Assembly: GCA_913009765.1 (NCBI GenBank)
Contig: CAJVYT010000096.1
Location: 1 to 11,999, forward strand
DNA: 11,999 nt
From: an uncultured candidate division Zixibacteria bacterium
GTDB lineage: Bacteria > Zixibacteria > MSB-5A5 > GN15 > FEB-12
Direction of reading: 5' to 3'
The position numbers and the translations under genes are program-made. Numbering within the stretch: the first letter of the stretch is position 1; the number at the start of each line of letters is the position of its first letter. Shown here in pieces: positions 1 to 6,013 of the stretch. Under the pieces are notes generated by a model that saw only the letters and a list, made by a program, of their open reading frames with translations, ran no database searches and was not told the DNA's origin.

Positions 1-65
1 CGTCCCTTTTTCACAAAAGTCCTGAGGTATTCTACCTCTTTATCACTAAGTTTTATTCTTTTCAT
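1..65 (-). CDS. Partial ORF, N-terminus of a probable IS630-like transposase
   Basis: The ATG is at 65 and the frame runs off the left edge after about 21 codons, beginning MKRIKLSDKEVEYL and ending near FVKKG. Short basic N-termini of this kind, with an acidic helix followed by a KKG turn, precede the helix-turn-helix of many IS630/Tc1-type transposases in archaea; this is family recollection, not an alignment. A TATA-like element sits about 28 nt before the ATG, so the message is probably leaderless. The right edge of the window carries a similar N-terminus on the opposite strand. The catalytic domain is not in the window, so another small HTH protein cannot be excluded. Confidence 0.4.
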   Translation of the reverse strand, partial: MKRIKLSDKEVEYLRTFVKKG

Positions 66-87
66 AGAAGATACATAGCTTTACTGG

Positions 88-97
88 CATATATAGT
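88..97 (-). promoter_or_regulatory. TATA box of the left-edge partial ORF
   Basis: On the minus strand this reads ACTATATATG, centred about 28 nt before the ATG at 65. That spacing places the transcription start at or near the start codon, and no ribosome-binding site is visible, which fits leaderless archaeal transcription. Confidence 0.4.
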
Positions 98-123
98 CGT
101 CTAAAAACTAAGTTGATAAGACA

Positions 124-645
124 CTAGCAGTTATATTTCTCAGAAAAGTACCTGAATGACTTATTCTTCTGCTTAGCTATTTCAATAGAAAAAGATTTCA
201 GAATCTCTAATAGAAAATCTATTCTGGAATCAAACTTTTTGGGGATTAAATCATTAAATTGCTCTTTTGTAATGTCATCTGTATTGCTAAGAGTATGCAT
301 CTCGAATCGTTTATACTCTTCATCATCTAATCCAGCAAGATACCAGCTCTCTATTTCCTTTATCACTACAATTATTTTATCATTCTCAATATTTCTCAAG
401 TTACATGTTCTCTTTTTTTTATCAGCTATACATGGAGAATTGTCGATATCTGTCACGTAAATATAGTCCGCCTCTTCTCCTTTAAAACTTTTAAGGTAAT
501 TATGAACCATCTTTTTATTTTGATTCGCATAGGTTATGATTTTTACAAAATTATACTCTTCTTGTAGTTCAGGTTTTAATATACTCTGAAAGAACCTTTC
601 GTCATCCACGCCTTCTACCAATATATACAATCCTCTGTAACTCAT
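124..645 (-). CDS. TOPRIM-like (DUF4276/DUF4435-type) nuclease-like protein, partner of the ATPase
   Basis: 173 aa. The N-terminus has a beta strand followed by EGVDDERFF (Glu11), and a second strand carries VTDIDN (Asp66, Asp68). This Glu plus DxD spacing is the metal-binding pattern of TOPRIM folds. KEIESWYLAG at 96-105 resembles the IExW segment of DUF4276-type proteins. The start is 2 nt after the stop of the upstream ATPase gene, and the preceding gaggca may act as the ribosome site, so the pair is co-transcribed and probably translationally coupled. In OLD, Gabija and PARIS systems an ABC-type ATPase senses or gates while a TOPRIM protein cuts nucleic acid; here the two functions are on separate chains, as in PARIS (AriA/AriB). 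The family call is from motifs; an anti-phage role is inferred. The protein is small for a stand-alone TOPRIM nuclease and has no visible additional domain. Confidence 0.65.
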   Translation of the reverse strand: MSYRGLYILVEGVDDERFFQSILKPELQEEYNFVKIITYANQNKKMVHNYLKSFKGEEADYIYVTDIDNSPCIADKKKRTCNLRNIENDKIIVVIKEIESWYLAGLDDEEYKRFEMHTLSNTDDITKEQFNDLIPKKFDSRIDFLLEILKSFSIEIAKQKNKSFRYFSEKYNC

Positions 646-647
646 AG

Positions 648-1913
648 TTATGCCTCAAGTAAGTTTTGTACATAAAGCTCGTCAATTCCTATATCATTTT
701 TTAAAAATTTTTTCATTTCCTTGTTATCAGCTGGTCTGGAAATCCTTGAAAAACCTTTTTTATCGCGGGATATAAGCATAAGATTTTCTAAATCCGTATG
801 TTTCACTATTTCAGGGTTATGGGTGGTAATGATAATTTGTTTCTTTTGTGAAGCATCCTTCATCGTATCCACTAACTTTGCGATAATATAAGGATGTATG
901 TTTCGTTCGGGTTCCTCGATTATAGTTAACGGTTTTTCCCCGAAATATAGGGCAATAATTAAAGCTGTTATGTTTATTGTCCCATCAGAAATTAAAGAAG
1001 CTGGCAGATACTTTTCAGAATATATTTCTCGTAATTTGAAGAGGACGGATTTATCTGCAAATTTTACTGCATCAAGGTCATCTATAAATGGTAGAAGGTC
1101 TTTTACCAGATTAAAAAACTTTCTTTTTTCATTTTTGTGTTTTATGATATTCTTAAGAACAATGGATAAATTGCTCCCATCTTCTTCCAACTCAGCTTTT
1201 CCAGTGATAGGAGTAGCTTTTTTGGGAAGCTTTGTATCAAAATCGTATATAGAAATATCACTGAAAAACTTGTTCAATGAAAGTAGAAAAGGGGAACTAG
1301 TCTCAAGAAGAAGAGTATTGAGCGGCAATGTTTCTTCTCTTAAAAATAGGGGAAAGATATCATCTTCCGTTATAGAGATTCCTTCTGGTTTATCTAAATG
1401 AATCTTTACTTCTCCTTTAACGCAAGAAATGTTGATTTCTCCTGGTCCAAGCTCTTCTATTTCTTTTTTTTCTGTTCCTCTATTATGTCTATCGACTCTA
1501 AAAAACTCACATTTCTGAGTTAAGTTATCTCGGGCAATCTCAAACTCCAATCCACCTCTTTGTTTGTCTTTAAACTTCAACGCAAACTCATAAATTGTTT
1601 CAGATATTTTTAGTCCCATGAAACCTTCCTTTGTCTGTTTTCCAGATAATAAAGATTCCTTATCAAAAACAACTTTTAAGGAAAAATTCTCAGAAGCACC
1701 AATGTTTATATTCCTAAGATATTCAACACCTCCTTGCATGGATATCGCATTATTTAACCCAAAATTTGTTATGTCCCTTAGAAATTCAAAAATATGAACA
1801 AAATTAGATTTTCCAGAAGCATTGGCACCTATCAGCACATTGAACTTACCAAGCTCTACTTCTAACTTTTCAAAGCTTTTAAAATTTATTACTCTTATGC
1901 TTTTTACACTCAT
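648..1913 (-). CDS. ABC-type/RecF-like AAA ATPase (AAA_15/AAA_21 class), defence-associated
   Basis: 421 aa, soluble. It opens with IRVINFKSFEKLEVELG, the usual first strands of SMC/RecF/OLD-type ATPases. Walker A is GANASGKSN (29-37). An ABC-signature-like LISDGT lies at 308-313, Walker B TIIEEPERNIHP at 330-341 with Glu334/Glu335, and the switch segment TTHN with His365 at 363-366. The region between (about 75-290) is the variable insertion typical of this class. Start choice: ATG at 1913 with GGAGG at 1921-1925. The next gene, a TOPRIM-like protein, begins 2 nt after its stop, so the two make one operon. Predicatively an ATP-hydrolysing sensor or gate that controls the TOPRIM partner, as in OLD/PARIS-like immunity; function is inferred from gene pairing and motifs. 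Confidence 0.75.
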   Translation of the reverse strand: MSVKSIRVINFKSFEKLEVELGKFNVLIGANASGKSNFVHIFEFLRDITNFGLNNAISMQGGVEYLRNINIGASENFSLKVVFDKESLLSGKQTKEGFMGLKISETIYEFALKFKDKQRGGLEFEIARDNLTQKCEFFRVDRHNRGTEKKEIEELGPGEINISCVKGEVKIHLDKPEGISITEDDIFPLFLREETLPLNTLLLETSSPFLLSLNKFFSDISIYDFDTKLPKKATPITGKAELEEDGSNLSIVLKNIIKHKNEKRKFFNLVKDLLPFIDDLDAVKFADKSVLFKLREIYSEKYLPASLISDGTINITALIIALYFGEKPLTIIEEPERNIHPYIIAKLVDTMKDASQKKQIIITTHNPEIVKHTDLENLMLISRDKKGFSRISRPADNKEMKKFLKNDIGIDELYVQNLLEA

Positions 1914-1920
1914 GTTTTAA

Positions 1921-1925
1921 CCTCC
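1921..1925 (-). promoter_or_regulatory. Ribosome-binding site of the AAA ATPase gene
   Basis: GGAGG on the minus strand, 7 nt before the ATG at 1913. It fixes this start and shows the gene is not leaderless. Confidence 0.65.
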
Positions 1926-1950
1926 TTTATTGGCAATGACGTATAACTCG

Positions 1951-1967
1951 TTAATATGCAACATTAA
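1951..1967. promoter_or_regulatory. Possible operator: inverted repeat before the defence operon
   Basis: TTAAT and ATTAA arms separated by 7 nt, 38-54 nt upstream of the ATPase start codon and over the likely core promoter. The arms are only 5 bp and the area is AT-rich, so chance is quite possible. Confidence 0.2.
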
Positions 1968-2151
1968 TACCGTACATCCTGCCCATCTGGTGGTATAAGC
2001 GAACTGACTATCTTCTACCTATTCATCTGCAACTATCTAATGGACTTTTCACCTTATTTATTCCCCTATTGCTTACATGAATATATACCTCTATCGTTTT
2101 TGAACTTATTTTAAATCTGTCTCGCCCCCTATAGATGGGTTGTAAAACCGG

Positions 2152-2165
2152 GAAAGGGGTATAAA
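2152..2165 (-). promoter_or_regulatory. TATA-type promoter, probably for the defence operon or a leader RNA
   Basis: Minus-strand TTTATACCCCTTTC resembles the extended TATA of the pilin gene (TTTATATACCCCCTTT) with one TA step missing. It lies 44 nt beyond the stop of the HerA-like gene and about 240 nt before the ATPase ATG, so it would give a leader of over 200 nt. Confidence 0.3.
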
Positions 2166-2208
2166 CCGTAGCATCCTTCCTGATTTTAATTCTTTTACAG
2201 GCAGTAAT

Positions 2209-3546
2209 TCACTTTGCGAGTCTGTATCTTTTCAGAGCATCCGGGAACAGTTGATTCATTGGATTCGAAGGCAGTTTGAACACAACCTGCACGAATTTTT
2301 CAGGTATAACCGGGTCGACTTTCATTATAAAAGGTTCAATATATTCTTTTGCAAAATTCATGAATACAATACCTTCTCCCACACCCAACCTGTCAATCTT
2401 ATCATTAAGCCTGGGGTCAAGTTTCATAGATTTAGAAATTGAATCCCTGTCTTGCCCCTGCAACTTAAAAAGTAATATAGTTCCTGCATTATTTGTGATA
2501 TAATTCTGGAGATCTGTTACGTCCTGAGTAGATACTATTACCCCCACTCCGTATTTCCTGCCTTCTTTATACAGTGCTTTCACAGGTGATTGTTCTATAT
2601 TGATTACCTTCCATGCTTCATCAAGGACCACTATAAGTTGAAGCGGGTTTTTTGACAGACCTTTATTTCTCATATACTCTACAAGAAACTGTAATATGCT
2701 TATTGCAACACTCGACCTGCTGTTTTCATCCGGTAACTTAGATAAATCTATTACCACAAATCCACTCTCAAAAAGTTCTTCCAGTTGAATAGTGGAATGT
2801 CTGGCAAGAACATCGTTGGGCGGTTTGGTATAAACCTCAAGTTTCTCCAGCAATCCTATCGCACTTTCCCGCATACTGTGGCTGCTGGCCATCATCTGTA
2901 CAATTTTTGTTATCTGTTCGTTATATTCTTTATTCTTAAAATCACCGGTAACTGCATCGAAAATCAATTCCCCGAGTAGGTTACATACGTCTTTCAGAGT
3001 AGGAGGCTCCCTGTTCCAGGTTTCAATATTGCTGGTGATACCTTTTTTTTTGTAACCCTCTTCTGTGAGTATCCTGAGTATTCTCGCCTGTCGGGTAGCC
3101 TTTTCAGTATCCAGGAAAGGTTTTAATGCCACCTCTGCCTGTTTAGCTTTTATACCCGGTGAGATTCCAGTCCCAAGGTCAAGCACATTTATTGCGTCTC
3201 TTCCCAGCTGAATCACGTGGCCTCCGACCATTTCCGCATACACCACATACTCGCCGGTGAAATCCATTACGAGTATATTTGAGTTGAACTCGATAGACGC
3301 TCTGCTGATAAGTGTTTCAATTGTGGTGGATTTTCCAAACCCCGTCCCTCCCAGAATAGTTATATGGGGATTGGCTATTTTTTCAGGGCGCCAGAATACC
3401 GGTTTTCTCAGAATATCCGTATGGCCCAGATAGACCGCCTTTTCTCCTGCTTCCGGAATAAGGGATTTACTCCGTGGTTCCGAAGGTTTGATTAATAGCG
3501 TTCTGGTTACCAGCTCGGATACTTTGATTCTCTGTATCACACTCAT
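2209..3546 (-). CDS. HerA/VirB4-like DNA-translocating or secretion ATPase
   Basis: 445 aa, last gene of a four-gene operon. Walker A is GGTGFGKST (66-74), followed by an early strand ILVMDFTGEY (91-100) typical of HerA/FtsK/VirB4 ATPases. Walker B is LIVVLDEAW (304-312; Asp309, Glu310), then EGRKYGVGVIVSTQDV (328-342), the sensor Gln region. The C-terminus ends with RLGVGEGIVFM and a final strand. No membrane segments are seen, so it is a cytoplasmic motor. The ATG lies 3 nt after the preceding stop, implying coupling to the membrane protein gene. In Sulfolobus CedB and in conjugative systems VirB4, such ATPases power DNA or protein movement through a polytopic membrane partner. Chromosomal HerA (repair) is less likely because no NurA neighbours it and its neighbours are membrane proteins. 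Confidence 0.8.
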   Translation of the reverse strand: MSVIQRIKVSELVTRTLLIKPSEPRSKSLIPEAGEKAVYLGHTDILRKPVFWRPEKIANPHITILGGTGFGKSTTIETLISRASIEFNSNILVMDFTGEYVVYAEMVGGHVIQLGRDAINVLDLGTGISPGIKAKQAEVALKPFLDTEKATRQARILRILTEEGYKKKGITSNIETWNREPPTLKDVCNLLGELIFDAVTGDFKNKEYNEQITKIVQMMASSHSMRESAIGLLEKLEVYTKPPNDVLARHSTIQLEELFESGFVVIDLSKLPDENSRSSVAISILQFLVEYMRNKGLSKNPLQLIVVLDEAWKVINIEQSPVKALYKEGRKYGVGVIVSTQDVTDLQNYITNNAGTILLFKLQGQDRDSISKSMKLDPRLNDKIDRLGVGEGIVFMNFAKEYIEPFIMKVDPVIPEKFVQVVFKLPSNPMNQLFPDALKRYRLAK

Positions 3547-3549
3547 AAC

Positions 3550-4062
3550 TCAGAATACCCCCAGATAGAAGATGCCCGCCGAGCTGACTGTGAAAATTAT
3601 AAGAGGAAATATGATTTTGCCGGATGATGACTTATGGATTTCCGTACCAAACCACCCTGCAGAATAGCACAGAAAAGTCCCGGTGATAAGGACAAAGAAA
3701 ATATTATACATAGAATGTGCTGTAGGGAATGCAAATAAAACAGAAGAGAAGTTTTCTTTACCGGAGGTGAAACTCATTGCAGTGAGAAAATGCGGTATTA
3801 TTTTTGCCAGAGGTGTAAATACATAGGATACCCTGACTCCCACGGCGAGAGATATTAAAACAGAAGCAAGGCCATAGTACATGGCAGAGCCCAGGAGAAT
3901 TGTAATTATCGCCAGAAACGTAGTGGATGGGAGTATTTCAGCCACCGCATACCATTTCCCACTGACGAAAGGCAGAGCGATTCCAGACATGAATGCAATC
4001 ACAGCAAGGTAGGAGACCAGTTCCTGTTGTAAGATATCTTCTGTTATTGTTGTCTTTCTCAC
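3550..4062 (-). CDS. Polytopic membrane protein of the transfer-like operon
   Basis: 170 aa with about four or five hydrophobic segments at roughly 15-33, 45-76 (one long or two helices), 118-136 and 149-170, and short polar loops. The start is GTG at 4062, overlapping the stop of the preceding MinD-like gene by 4 nt (GTGA), and the HerA-like gene follows 3 nt after its stop. Being wedged between two ATPase genes suggests it is the membrane channel or platform that one or both dock on, in the position of CedA in Ced or VirB6-like proteins in conjugation systems. I recognise no family motif, so the role is inferred from topology and gene order only. Confidence 0.6.
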   Translation of the reverse strand: MRKTTITEDILQQELVSYLAVIAFMSGIALPFVSGKWYAVAEILPSTTFLAIITILLGSAMYYGLASVLISLAVGVRVSYVFTPLAKIIPHFLTAMSFTSGKENFSSVLFAFPTAHSMYNIFFVLITGTFLCYSAGWFGTEIHKSSSGKIIFPLIIFTVSSAGIFYLGVF

Positions 4063-4643
4063 CGTTGGAACAGCCCCCTCTTTTTCTTGTTTATTTTCCC
4101 TCCCTTCCTCTGAAGTTTCAACTTCTCTCCGATTTTAATTATCTGAGTCTCCATCCTCCTGTCCATGTCTTCATATGTTACAGGTTCGCCCGTATACAGA
4201 CAATTCTCTATATCATTGGAAAGAGGAGTCCAGCCTATAAGGGATACTCCCAATTTATGAGCAATTTTCTCTGCCTCTTCTTCACCGGATGCCATGGAAA
4301 TAATAACACCCTGGATGTGGGCATTTGCAAACTCCTTCATGTCTTCTATCATTCTTTTTGTGGATGCAACCTCATGTGTGTGCGGAGAGGTTACGACTAT
4401 GACCCATCCGTCCGGGTTTTCCTTTAGGATATGATAATAGGGCCTCCCTCTCTCATCTACAAGAGCGGTATCAATTATACAGGGGGCGATGATACCGTCT
4501 TTATCATAGGGCTCTGCCCCCGGGAAGAGCTCTGTAAGTGCCCTGTAAGGGTCGGCGTCATACACGCCTATTGCGTGTGTGACAGCCAATAACGAAGCTA
4601 TCACGGTTTTGCCGGGTCCTTTTCCGCTCAGAATTAGTTTCAT
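4059..4643 (-). CDS. MinD/ParA/CooC-like (SIMIBI) P-loop ATPase with altered Walker A
   Basis: 194 aa. The first strand leads into LSGKGPGKTVIASLLA (5-20), a deviant Walker A one residue shorter than the usual SGKGGVGKT. VYDADP (28-32) matches the DADP of switch I in MinD/CooC proteins, and CIIDTALVD (55-63) resembles the switch II strand. TSPHTHEVASTKRMIEDM (85-102) and AHKLGVSLIGWTPLSNDI (128-145) follow the MinD pattern of a helix after the fourth strand and the LG-xxLGxxPxD strand. The segment between P-loop and DADP is shorter than in MinD. The gene begins 5 nt after the upstream stop and overlaps the downstream start by 4 nt. A role in positioning or assembling the membrane machine is inferred; plasmid partition with the ParB-like protein upstream is an alternative. 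Confidence 0.7.
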   Translation of the reverse strand: MKLILSGKGPGKTVIASLLAVTHAIGVYDADPYRALTELFPGAEPYDKDGIIAPCIIDTALVDERGRPYYHILKENPDGWVIVVTSPHTHEVASTKRMIEDMKEFANAHIQGVIISMASGEEEAEKIAHKLGVSLIGWTPLSNDIENCLYTGEPVTYEDMDRRMETQIIKIGEKLKLQRKGGKINKKKRGLFQR

Positions 4644-4648
4644 TTATT

Positions 4649-5035
4649 TCACCAGGTCGGGACTTGGTTTGCCAGCGCTGTCGAACCGCTCCCTGCACGC
4701 AGAAAGAATTTTATCAGTACGGGCAATGCTGCAAGTATAAGTAGTGATATAAGTGCAACGGTGAATATTTTCTTTCCTTTCACAAACATCTCCGCACCTT
4801 CCGACCTGTCACCACCCACTGCACGCCCGACAATTATCATTCCCAGACTTACAAGTAATACTGCGACATCCAGATACAATAACAGTGTGACTATACTCTG
4901 TATGTAGAATTTGTTCTGTAACAGCGGGATTTCCTGCATAAGCCCGCCCAATCCAGTCTCCTGTACCGCTGCAACACTGTTAAAGATAATGTCTATCAGT
5001 ATTGAAACAACCATTATGCCTCTAATCGAAGCCAT
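4649..5035 (-). CDS. Small membrane protein, candidate VirB2/CedA1-like pilin subunit
   Basis: 128 aa, first gene of the transfer-like operon. Hydrophobic segments lie at about 5-24, 46-70 and 90-112. The first could be a signal or anchor ending in AAVQ. The remaining two helices are joined by a short charged loop GRAVGGDRSEGAEMFVKGKK (70-89). Two helices linked by a short basic loop is the plan of VirB2/TrbC conjugative pilins and of archaeal CedA1/TedC. The start is ATG at 5035 with GGAGG at 5043-5047 and a TATA element at 5074-5089. The assignment rests on topology and neighbours (HerA/VirB4-like ATPase three genes on), not on sequence identity; a simple accessory membrane protein is possible. 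Confidence 0.6.
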   Translation of the reverse strand: MASIRGIMVVSILIDIIFNSVAAVQETGLGGLMQEIPLLQNKFYIQSIVTLLLYLDVAVLLVSLGMIIVGRAVGGDRSEGAEMFVKGKKIFTVALISLLILAALPVLIKFFLRAGSGSTALANQVPTW

Positions 5036-5042
5036 CTCTATT

Positions 5043-5047
5043 CCTCC
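5043..5047 (-). promoter_or_regulatory. Ribosome-binding site of the VirB2-like gene
   Basis: GGAGG on the minus strand, 7 nt before the ATG at 5035, confirming that start. Confidence 0.6.
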
Positions 5048-5073
5048 ATTCAGATATCACAGGATACAGAAAT

Positions 5074-5089
5074 GAAGGGAGTATATAAA
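5074..5089 (-). promoter_or_regulatory. Extended TATA promoter of the 5035-2209 operon
   Basis: Minus-strand TTTATATACTCCCTTC, 39-54 nt before the start codon at 5035. It is nearly the same as the elements at 5960-5975 and 10721-10736 (consensus TTTATATACYYCCTTY), which is longer than a TATA box alone. Expected transcription start is near 5057, giving a leader of about 20 nt. Confidence 0.65.
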
Positions 5090-5103
5090 GGGAGTGCTGT
5101 TTT

Positions 5104-5125
5104 CTTTCTGGTACCTACCAGAAAG
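5104..5125. repeat. 22-bp near-perfect palindrome (possible operator or RNA hairpin)
   Basis: Two perfect 10-bp arms, CTTTCTGGTA and TACCAGAAAG, flank a 2-bp centre. It extends by two more pairs after one mismatch (5101-5128). It overlaps the stop codon of the peptidase gene and ends 15 bp upstream of the TATA element of the next operon. No T-run follows it on the minus strand, so it does not look like a simple terminator. A regulator site for the downstream promoter is the more attractive reading. Confidence 0.6.
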
Positions 5126-5705
5126 GAACAAAAAAATGCAACAGCGTGATTATAAGGATTATGTGCAGAAACGGGAATGGTTTATATGTTTTTTGACATG
5201 TTTCAACATACAGCATTTCGTTATATTTCATATATCCAAGGTATAGGAAAGCCAGCAGCCCTCCAAATACACGGGAAATCAAAATAAGCGCTGCCAGAGC
5301 GACAACTACCATAGGCTCGATATTTTTCATAGCTTTTTTTGTAGGAAAAGCAATCCAGAGCATAATACACGCCATAACAAAAAATAATGGCTGCACAGGG
5401 GATGAGAAATTTAACACCAATAGACTGAGGATAATAAATTTAGCATCAGCGGGGCCCAACCAGGCCAGATAAAACATTAATAAAACAATGACAGAAGCTG
5501 CAACTCTGGACATAGCCAGAACGGGAGAAACAGAGAATTCTATCAGACAAAATATAAAACCTGTTATGAGACCTCCGAGTAGAATTTTGTTCAGTAGTGG
5601 AGAGATCTCTGCCTTATGAAAGTCCTGCACAGAGCCAATTGCCAGAAGGCTAATAGCAAAATACGATAAAATATTATAAAAAAAAGAAAGGAGATTGGGC
5701 AGCAT
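5115..5705 (-). CDS. A24-family prepilin peptidase-like membrane protease
   Basis: 196 aa with about six membrane helices. The two catalytic aspartates of the A24 family are visible: Asp28 in SVQDFHKAEISPLLNK, just after helix 1 and followed by the polar stretch that usually precedes an N-P/N-x turn, and Asp87 in AWLGPADAK, matching the archaeal GxAD form of the GxGD motif. Archaeal members (FlaK, PibD, EppA) cleave class III signal peptides of archaellins and pilins in the membrane. The gene starts 11 nt after the stop of a tiny pilin-like protein, its natural candidate substrate, with aaggtg as ribosome site. Length is somewhat short but within the archaeal range. The C-terminal part (about 160-196) adds a further helix. 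Activity is inferred from the two Asp motifs and the neighbour. Confidence 0.8.
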   Translation of the reverse strand: MLPNLLSFFYNILSYFAISLLAIGSVQDFHKAEISPLLNKILLGGLITGFIFCLIEFSVSPVLAMSRVAASVIVLLMFYLAWLGPADAKFIILSLLVLNFSSPVQPLFFVMACIMLWIAFPTKKAMKNIEPMVVVALAALILISRVFGGLLAFLYLGYMKYNEMLYVETCQKTYKPFPFLHIILIITLLHFFVPFW

Positions 5706-5716
5706 GAACCCACACC

Positions 5717-5929
5717 TTAAGGCGCACCAACGGAAGATACGAATACGCTTGTTTTTGTAGATACAGTGCCGATTGTGGTGCTGGCCTTCTGGTATGCTAT
5801 GTAGGCCAGAGCAGCTATCATCGCTGCTACAAGCACAGCTACGATAAGTCTTATAGGAGTGGATATCTCTGCAGACCTTCCATTGACAAAGCGCTCTGAA
5901 AAAGCCTTTGCCTTTGATATTCTTCCCAT
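5717..5929 (-). CDS. Small type IV pilin-like protein
   Basis: 70 aa from the ATG at 5929. The frame is open farther upstream to a GTG at 5983, but that extension would translate the TATA element, and GAGGTGA sits just before the ATG, so the short form is preferred. A basic N-terminus (KAKAFSERF) leads to NGRSAEIS (16-23) and one hydrophobic helix at about 24-46, then a Thr/Ser-rich tail. This layout matches archaeal class III signal peptides: if Gly17 is +1, Ser19 and Glu21 fall where the Q-x-S-x-E pilin motif has its Ser and Glu, though Gln is replaced by Gly. The prepilin peptidase gene follows directly, 11 nt on. The tail is very short, with no globular head. Pilin identity is inferred; a small single-pass accessory protein is the alternative. 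Confidence 0.6.
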   Translation of the reverse strand: MGRISKAKAFSERFVNGRSAEISTPIRLIVAVLVAAMIAALAYIAYQKASTTIGTVSTKTSVFVSSVGAP

Positions 5930-5959
5930 CTTATTTATCACCTCATCAGATGAAAAAGC

Positions 5960-5975
5960 AAAGGGGGTATATAAA
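5960..5975 (-). promoter_or_regulatory. Extended TATA promoter of the pilin-peptidase unit
   Basis: Minus-strand TTTATATACCCCCTTT, 31-46 nt before the ATG at 5929. Same 16-bp type as at 5074-5089 and 10721-10736. It lies in the 30-85 nt between the adhesin stop and the pilin start, so the pilin can be expressed separately from the adhesin. Confidence 0.65.
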
Positions 5976-6013
5976 GGTACCACTGATTTCTCAGCAATAT
6001 GAACTACTTTGTC

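Larger units (their letters stand above)
1914..2208. other. Intergenic region between transfer operon and defence pair
   Basis: About 295 nt with no convincing gene on either strand. On the minus strand it holds a TATA-like element close to the shared promoter type (2152-2165), further TATA-like stretches at about 2081-2090 and 1993-2000, an inverted repeat TTAAT-N7-ATTAA at 1951-1967 just before the ATPase gene, and the ribosome site GGAGG at 1921-1925. The only short minus-strand reading frames are about ten codons and lack ribosome sites. Confidence 0.5.

Noticed and set aside
898..1401. 167-aa plus-strand frame opposite the AAA ATPase
   Set aside because: Antisense of a gene with clear Walker motifs; its own sequence shows no family features.
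2209..3546. Chromosomal HerA repair helicase
   Set aside because: No NurA/Mre11/Rad50 neighbour, and the operon is with small membrane proteins; kept only as an alternative.
5101..5128. Palindrome as intrinsic terminator of the peptidase gene
   Set aside because: No T-run follows on the minus strand; archaeal termination mainly uses T-runs, so an operator was preferred.
5930..5983. An 18-codon N-terminal extension of the pilin-like gene from a GTG at 5983
   Set aside because: The extension would be encoded by the TATA element itself (5960-5975), while ATG 5929 has GAGGTGA upstream.
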